Assembly: GCF_016863615.1 (NCBI RefSeq)
Contig: NZ_BOPF01000021.1
Coordinates: 124,001 to 188,000 of the forward strand
From: Virgisporangium aliadipatigenens
Lineage (GTDB): Bacteria > Actinomycetota > Actinomycetes > Mycobacteriales > Micromonosporaceae
Direction of reading: 5' to 3'
DNA length: 64,000 bases
A program made the position numbers and the translations under genes. The notes beneath the pieces were generated by a model. That model had not been told where the DNA came from. It did no database searches and worked only from the letters and a program-made list of their open reading frames with translations. Positions 59,425-64,000 of this stretch are shown here, piece by piece. Position 1 is the first letter of the stretch. Every line of letters begins with the position of its first letter.

Positions 59425-60126
59425 GTGGAAATCCTCATGCTGACGGCGCGGGCCGACGCCCCGTCCGTCCTCGCGGCGCTCGACCTGCTGCCCCACACCG
59501 TGCGCACCGCTCCCCGCGACGTGCGCACACTGCTGTCCGGCCCGACGCCGGACGCCGTGATGGTGGACGCGCGCAGTGAGCTCGCGGAGGCCCGTTCGAC
59601 CTGCCGCATGTTGCGCGCGACCGGACTGGGTGTGCCGCTGGTCGCCGTGGTGACGGAGGCCGGTCTGGTGGCCCTGCACACCGACTGGGGGCTGGACGAC
59701 GTTCTGCTGGCGACCGCCGGGCCCGCCGAGGTGGAGGCCCGCCTGCGGCTCGCCGTCGGTCGGCTCAACGCGGCCACCGCCTCCAGCAGCGGCATGATCA
59801 AGGCGGGCGAGCTGAGCATCGACCCCGACACGTACGCCGCGAAGCTGAAGGGTCGCCCGCTCGACCTGACCTACAAGGAGTTCGAGCTGCTGAAGTTCCT
59901 GGCGCAGCACCCGGGTCGGGTGTTCACGCGGGACCAGCTGCTGCGCGAGGTCTGGGGCTACGACTACTTCGGCGGCACCCGCACCGTGGACGTGCACGTG
60001 CGGCGGCTGCGCGCCAAGCTCGGTTCGGAGTACGAGTCGATGATCGGCACCGTGCGCCAGGTGGGCTACAAGTTCGTCACGCCGCCCTCGCGTCCGCTCC
60101 CCGAGCACGAGCCCGTCCGCGTCTGA
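59425..60126 (+). CDS. glnR: Nitrogen-response regulator GlnR
   Basis: This 233-residue OmpR-class protein has a receiver with Asp48 ('[18 protein letters not shown]') but an incomplete acidic pocket, as in GlnR which works without classical phosphorylation. The winged helix reads '[20 protein letters not shown]', '[17 protein letters not shown]' and '[15 protein letters not shown]'. It controls nitrogen assimilation genes. It lies directly upstream of mshD, as in mycobacteria (Rv0818-Rv0819). GTG start at 59425 follows GGAGG. Confidence 0.9.
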   Translation: MEILMLTARADAPSVLAALDLLPHTVRTAPRDVRTLLSGPTPDAVMVDARSELAEARSTCRMLRATGLGVPLVAVVTEAGLVALHTDWGLDDVLLATAGPAEVEARLRLAVGRLNAATASSSGMIKAGELSIDPDTYAAKLKGRPLDLTYKEFELLKFLAQHPGRVFTRDQLLREVWGYDYFGGTRTVDVHVRRLRAKLGSEYESMIGTVRQVGYKFVTPPSRPLPEHEPVRV

Positions 60127-60143
60127 GCCACTACGGTTTCCCC

Positions 60144-61082
60144 GTGGGGATTCCTGTAACGGCTGCCGAGCGGCTCACTCCTGACCAGGTTCGCGCCGTG
60201 CTGGCGCTGGTGGACGCCGCCGGCATCGCGGACGGGGCCGCCCCGCTGTCGGAGCACACCGTGCTGCACGTGCGGCACGGTGGCGAGGCTCCGGCCGTTC
60301 ACCTGCTGATCGAAGAGGGCGCGGACCTGGTGGGATACGCGCACGTCGACACGACGGACGCGGTCGACGGGGCCGCCGCGGAGCTGGCGGTCCATCCGCT
60401 GCACCGGCGGCGCGGCCTCGGTCGGGCGCTGGTCCGCGCGGCGCTGGCGGTGGCCGACGAGCGCGCCGACGGGCGGCTGCGGCTGTGGTCCCACGGCGAC
60501 CATCCCTCCGCGAGCGCGCTGTCGTTGTCGCTGGGTTTCGAGCGCTACCGGGTGCTCTTCCAGCTGCGCCGCTCGCTGCTCGACCCGCCCCTTCCGGAGC
60601 CCACGCTGCCCGCCGGTGTCGAGGTCCGCCCGTTCGTCCCGGGCGTCGACGAGGAGGCGTGGCTCCGGGTGAACGCCCGCGCCTTCGCCGACCACCCCGA
60701 GCAGGGCAAGTGGGTGCTGGCGGACCTGCGGACGCGGATGGCCGAGCCGTGGTTCGACCCGGCCGGCTTCCTGCTGGCGTGGCGGGACGGTCAGCTGGTC
60801 GGCTTTCACTGGACAAAGGTGCACGGCGCGGGGGAACACGGCCACGACCCCATCGGCGAGGTGTACGTTCTCGGCGTCGATCCGGACGCGCACGGCGGCG
60901 GGCTCGGCAAGGCGTTGACCCTCGTGGGCCTGCACCACCTGCGCGGGCGCGGGCTCGAACGGGCGATGCTCTACGTCGACGAGGACAACCCCGGCGCGGT
61001 GACGCTGTACCGAAAGCTCGGGTTTGCCCTGTGGTCGACCGACGTGGCCTACCGAAGGCGACTTGTCAACCGATCGGTTTGA
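60144..61082 (+). CDS. mshD: Mycothiol synthase MshD
   Basis: This 312-residue acetyltransferase with two GNAT domains adds acetyl to Cys-GlcN-Ins in the last step of mycothiol synthesis. It has 'AAELAVHPLHRRRGLGRALV' (N-terminal GNAT, Q/RxxGxG) and 'GEVYVLGVDPDAHGGGLGKA' (C-terminal GNAT) and ends 'YRKLGFALWSTDVAYRR'. GTG start is chosen for its 15-bp distance to glnR. The pst operon follows. Confidence 0.94.
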   Translation: MGIPVTAAERLTPDQVRAVLALVDAAGIADGAAPLSEHTVLHVRHGGEAPAVHLLIEEGADLVGYAHVDTTDAVDGAAAELAVHPLHRRRGLGRALVRAALAVADERADGRLRLWSHGDHPSASALSLSLGFERYRVLFQLRRSLLDPPLPEPTLPAGVEVRPFVPGVDEEAWLRVNARAFADHPEQGKWVLADLRTRMAEPWFDPAGFLLAWRDGQLVGFHWTKVHGAGEHGHDPIGEVYVLGVDPDAHGGGLGKALTLVGLHHLRGRGLERAMLYVDEDNPGAVTLYRKLGFALWSTDVAYRRRLVNRSV

Positions 61083-61148
61083 TCGACTGACGTGTTTACC
61101 GATTCGTAATCCCCCATTCGGCCCTGCGCACCCTGAAGCCTTTTACCT

Positions 61149-61170
61149 GTTCAACGCCCGTTCACCTAGG
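61149..61170 (+). promoter_or_regulatory. Tandem PHO box upstream of pstS
   Basis: GTTCAACGCCC (61149-61159) and GTTCACCTAGG (61160-61170) are directly adjacent 11-bp units with the GTTCA core, matching the actinobacterial PHO-box consensus bound by PhoP/RegX3-type regulators. They lie 86 bp before the pstS start. RegX3 itself is encoded at 22586-23269. Confidence 0.8.
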
Positions 61171-61255
61171 CCCGGGGGGCCGGCAACCTCTCGCCCCTAG
61201 CTTTCGAATCGAGCCGGCCACCCGCCGGCCGGTCAAAAGCTGAAGGGACCAGCAG

Positions 61256-62356
61256 GTGAAGCTCAAGCGGCACGGCCTTCTCGCCAGCGTTGCGCTCTGC
61301 GCCACGCTCGCGCTCGCCGCGTGTGGCTCCGACAATGAGGAGCCGGGTGGTTCGGGCGTGGACGCCTCCAAGGCTGACTGCGCCACGGGTTCGCTCAACG
61401 CGCGTGGCTCGTCGGCCCAGAAGAACGCGATGGACGAGTGGATCAAGGCGTACCAGCAGCAGTGCAGCGGCGCGACGATCAACTACCAGGGTGACGGATC
61501 GGGCGCCGGCATCACGGCGTTCACCGGGAACACCGCCGACTTCGCCGGTTCGGACGCGGCGCTGAAGGACGGCGACGAGACGACCAAGGCGACCACCCGC
61601 TGCGGCGGCAACGCGCCGCTGCACCTCCCCATGGTCGTCGGCCCGATCGCCATGGCGTACAACCTGGAGGGCGTCAAGGACCTTCAGCTGTCGCCGGCCA
61701 CGATCGCGAAGATCTTCTCGGGCGCCGTCAAGACCTGGGACGCCCCGGAGATCAAGGCGGACAACCCGAGCGCGACGCTGCCGTCGACGCAGATTCTCGC
61801 GATCCACCGCCAGGACTCCTCCGGCACCACCGAGAACTTCACCGACTACCTGGGCAAGACCGCGCCCGACGTGTGGACCTTCGGCAAGGGCAAGGACTGG
61901 AAGGCCCCGGGCGGCCAGGCCGAGCAGAAGTCGGACGGCGTCGCCGGCGCCATCAAGAAGTCGGCCGGCGCCATCGGCTACGTCGAGCTCTCCTTCGCCC
62001 AGGTCAACGCCCTGAGCATCGCCAAGGTCAAGAACGGCGCCGGTGAGTACACCGCGCTGACCGGCGAGGCCGCCGGCAAGACCATCAGCGGCGCGAAGGT
62101 CACCGGCACCGGCAGCGACCTGAAGCTCACGATCGACTACACCACCAAGCAGGCCGGCGCCTACCCGCTGATCCTGGTGACGTACGAGATCGTCTGCAGC
62201 AAGGGCAACCCGGCCGACAAGCTGCCGCTGATCAAGAGCTTCCTCACCTTCACGGCCAGCTCCGCCGGCCAGAAGCAGCTGGAGAAGCTCGGCTACGCGC
62301 CGCTGCCCGAGGAGACCCGGGCAAAGGTCGAAGCGGCCGCGAAGACCCTGGCCTGA
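61256..62356 (+). CDS. pstS: Phosphate ABC transporter substrate-binding lipoprotein PstS
   Basis: This 366-residue protein has a lipobox ending at Cys23 ('ATLALAAC'), then the phosphate-binding core: 'GSLNARGSSAQKNAMDEWIK', 'YQGDGSGAGITAFTG', 'DFAGSDAAL' and 'HRQDSSGTTENFTDYL'. It binds phosphate outside the membrane and delivers it to PstC/PstA. GTG at 61256 follows GGGACCAGCAG. A tandem PHO box lies at 61149-61170. It overlaps neither neighbour; pstC begins six bases after it. Confidence 0.95.
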   Translation: MKLKRHGLLASVALCATLALAACGSDNEEPGGSGVDASKADCATGSLNARGSSAQKNAMDEWIKAYQQQCSGATINYQGDGSGAGITAFTGNTADFAGSDAALKDGDETTKATTRCGGNAPLHLPMVVGPIAMAYNLEGVKDLQLSPATIAKIFSGAVKTWDAPEIKADNPSATLPSTQILAIHRQDSSGTTENFTDYLGKTAPDVWTFGKGKDWKAPGGQAEQKSDGVAGAIKKSAGAIGYVELSFAQVNALSIAKVKNGAGEYTALTGEAAGKTISGAKVTGTGSDLKLTIDYTTKQAGAYPLILVTYEIVCSKGNPADKLPLIKSFLTFTASSAGQKQLEKLGYAPLPEETRAKVEAAAKTLA

Positions 62357-62361
62357 CCAAC

Positions 62362-63357
62362 GTGGCCACGACCACCGGAGTCCCCTCTCCCCCGGCCGCA
62401 GGGCCCGGGGAGGGGGGCTCCCTCCCCCGCAAGCGCCCGCTCGGCGCCGAAATGCTCTTCCGTGGCACCACGACGGCGGCCGGCACGATGGTTCTTGTCA
62501 TCATCGTGGCGATCGCCGTCTTTCTCATCTGGCAGGCCGTCCCGGCGCTGACCGACAACGACGCCAACTTCCTCACCGAGGAAAACTGGTACGCCAACGA
62601 CAACCCGCCGCGCTTCGGCATCGCGGCGACGGCGTTCGGCACGGTGCTCACCGCCGTGATCGCGCTGCTGCTGGCCGTCCCGGTCGCGCTGGGCATCGCG
62701 CTCTGCCTGTCCCACTACGCCCCCAAGCGGGTGGCCACCCCGCTCGGCTTCATCATCGACCTGCTCGCGGCCGTCCCCAGTGTCGTGTTCGGTCTGTGGG
62801 GCCGCGACTACTTCTTCGAGCCGGTGCAGGGCCTGTCGCGGTTCCTGCACGAGAACCTCGGCTGGCTCCCGATCTTCGGCAGCGAGGGCCCGTACGGGAA
62901 GTCCGTGCTGCTGGGCTCGATCGTGCTGGCCATCATGATCCTGCCGATCGTCACCTCGCTCTCCCGCGAGGTGTTCATGCAGACGCCGGCGCAGAACGAG
63001 GAGGCGGCGCTCGCCCTCGGCGCGACCAAGTGGGAGATGATCCGCACCGCCGTCCTCCCCTTCGGACGGCCGGGCATCATCGCCTCGGTCATGCTGGGCC
63101 TCGGCCGCGCACTCGGTGAGACGATCGCGCTCGCGCTCACCCTCGGCGGCGTGTACAAGGTGTCGTTCGACCTGATCGGCCCCGGTGGCACCAGCATCGC
63201 CGCCAACATCGCGACCCGCTTCGGCGAGGCCAACGAGGTCGGCCGCAGCGCGCTGATCGCCTCGGGTCTCGTGCTGTTCGCCATCACGCTCGTGGTCAAC
63301 ATGATCGCCCGCGCGATCGTGTACCGGCGGCGGGAGTTCGTGGGAGGTTCCGCCTGA
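62362..63357 (+). CDS. pstC: Phosphate ABC transporter permease PstC
   Basis: This 331-residue polytopic protein has six or so membrane helices, the first at 'TTTAAGTMVLVIIVAIAVFL', and the ABC permease EAA loop 'QNEEAALALGATKWEMIRTA'. Motifs 'DLLAAVPSVVFGLWG' and 'ILPIVTSLSREVF' match PstC. Its TGA overlaps the pstA ATG by one base. Confidence 0.94.
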   Translation: MATTTGVPSPPAAGPGEGGSLPRKRPLGAEMLFRGTTTAAGTMVLVIIVAIAVFLIWQAVPALTDNDANFLTEENWYANDNPPRFGIAATAFGTVLTAVIALLLAVPVALGIALCLSHYAPKRVATPLGFIIDLLAAVPSVVFGLWGRDYFFEPVQGLSRFLHENLGWLPIFGSEGPYGKSVLLGSIVLAIMILPIVTSLSREVFMQTPAQNEEAALALGATKWEMIRTAVLPFGRPGIIASVMLGLGRALGETIALALTLGGVYKVSFDLIGPGGTSIAANIATRFGEANEVGRSALIASGLVLFAITLVVNMIARAIVYRRREFVGGSA

Positions 63358-64000
63358 TGACGGCTCAAGTGGATACGGAGCGGCCGGTCGTCATCGCCAG
63401 CGGCGACCAGCTCAAGGCGAAGCGGCTGCCGACGTGGGCACCGGTCGCCGTGGCCGCCGCCGCGATCGTGCTCGCCGCGGGCCTCGTGATGGGCACCGGC
63501 TGGGGTGGGCCGGTGCTCACCGGCGTCGTCGCGGCGGTGCTGTTCATCGTCGGGCTCGGGGTGGCCGGCGGCGTGGTCGAGGGGCGGCGCGCCGGTTCCA
63601 ACCGGGTGGCGACGACGCTGATCTACAGCGCGTTCCTGCTGGCGCTGGCGCCGCTGCTGTCGGTGGCGTTCGTGCTGGTCACCAAGGGCTTCGAACGCCT
63701 GGACGGCAACTTCCTCGGCACCTCGATGAAGAACATCAGCGCGTTCGACGCCAACGGCGGCGCGTACCACGCGATCATCGGCACGCTGGAGCAGGCCGGC
63801 ATCGCCACGCTGATCACGGTGCCGCTGGGCATCGCCGGCGCGATCTACATCGTCGAGTACGGCCGGGGCTTCCTGGCCAACGCGATCCGGTTCTTCGTGG
63901 ACGTCATGACCGGCATCCCGTCGATCGTGGCCGGCCTGTTCATCCTGTCGTTCTGGGTGTTCGTGGTGACGCCGATCTTCAACGACGGCCGCCCCGGCTA
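63357..64000 (+). CDS. pstA: Phosphate ABC transporter permease PstA, N-terminal part (runs off the window)
   Basis: The frame opens ATG at 63357 and is open to the window edge (about 214 residues). Membrane helices 'WAPVAVAAAAIVLAAGLVMG', 'VATTLIYSAFLLALAPLLSV' and 'AGIATLITVPLGIAGAIYIV', then 'FFVDVMTGIPSIVAGLFILS', match PstA. The permease EAA loop lies downstream. pstB is expected next, outside the window. Confidence 0.93.
   Translation, partial: MTAQVDTERPVVIASGDQLKAKRLPTWAPVAVAAAAIVLAAGLVMGTGWGGPVLTGVVAAVLFIVGLGVAGGVVEGRRAGSNRVATTLIYSAFLLALAPLLSVAFVLVTKGFERLDGNFLGTSMKNISAFDANGGAYHAIIGTLEQAGIATLITVPLGIAGAIYIVEYGRGFLANAIRFFVDVMTGIPSIVAGLFILSFWVFVVTPIFNDGRPG

Noticed and set aside
61167-61203. 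TAGGCC or TAGCTT as the pstS -10 element
   Set aside because: Neither has convincing spacing to a -35 or to the PHO box, so I give no promoter call there.
1-64000. tRNA, rRNA, CRISPR arrays, insertion sequences and phage genes
   Set aside because: I looked for T-loop and repeat-spacer patterns and for transposase or integrase proteins and saw none; a proper scan was not possible.

Overview
The window is very GC-rich actinobacterial DNA. Mycothiol genes (mshA, mshD), a 33-residue bS22-type ribosomal protein, a BldN/RsbN-type developmental sigma/anti-sigma pair, GTG starts, TANNNT -10 elements and TTA codons in regulatory genes all suggest a mycelial, sporulating actinomycete. Micromonosporaceae is my best guess (inference, not proven). 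I saw no tRNA, rRNA, CRISPR array, transposase or phage gene. Most of the window is a conserved chromosomal backbone. From memory, its gene order matches two separate Mycobacterium tuberculosis neighbourhoods joined here: about 3-38 kb resembles Rv0474-Rv0505c, and about 40-64 kb resembles Rv0811c-Rv0820.

Layout. 0-5.7 kb: partial acyl-CoA ligase, then a short TTA-containing ORF coupled to bldN, rsbN, a SerB1-like HAD phosphatase and two small genes. 5.7-8.1 kb: a lower-GC patch with an unknown gene, an HTH-TPR regulator and a NUDIX hydrolase, probably acquired. 8.1-10.8 kb: PRC-barrel protein, LysE exporter and an effector-associated-domain (EAD) membrane protein apparently split by a frameshift. 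10.9-13.5 kb: acyltransferase, epimerase, bS22 and a BldC-like HTH protein. 13.6-19.7 kb: MacAB-like efflux genes, a secreted metallopeptidase, proline dehydrogenase and a CGNR zinc-finger protein. 19.7-26 kb: TIM-barrel protein, Ppx/GppA phosphatase, SenX3-RegX3, PhoU and phosphoglycerate mutase.

26-31 kb: a secreted GH114-like protein, an ECF sigma/partner pair, YbjN and MshA. 31-42 kb: housekeeping genes including murB, a macrodomain protein, AlaX-like editing protein, an HbhA-like protein, asparaginase, a BKACE enzyme, YgfZ, Fur and a PabC-like enzyme. 42-48.6 kb: a winged-helix regulator, a 1484-residue secreted subtilase and a thioredoxin-reductase-like flavoprotein. 48.6-53.8 kb: an unusual GGDEF/AAA/STAND/TPR protein, a tiny ORF, a divergent TetR-SDR pair and repeat elements. 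53.8-64 kb: nitrobindin-like protein, DsrE, the sulfurtransferase-DUF1416 operon preceded by a leaderless polycysteine peptide, LmeA-like protein, GlnR, MshD and pstS-pstC-pstA.

How it fits together. Phosphate sensing (SenX3-RegX3-PhoU) and its classic target, the pst transporter, lie about 37 kb apart. Both carry GTTCA-type 11-bp PHO-box units. Sulfur and redox metabolism is represented by mycothiol synthesis, the sulfurtransferase operon with a cysteine-sensing leader, and DsrE. Developmental control is represented by bldN-rsbN and by TTA codons read by the bldA tRNA. The most interesting items are the polycysteine leader, the TTA mini-ORF fused by a 4-bp overlap to bldN, the split EAD protein, the degenerate GGDEF/AAA fusion, and a family of dispersed intergenic repeats.
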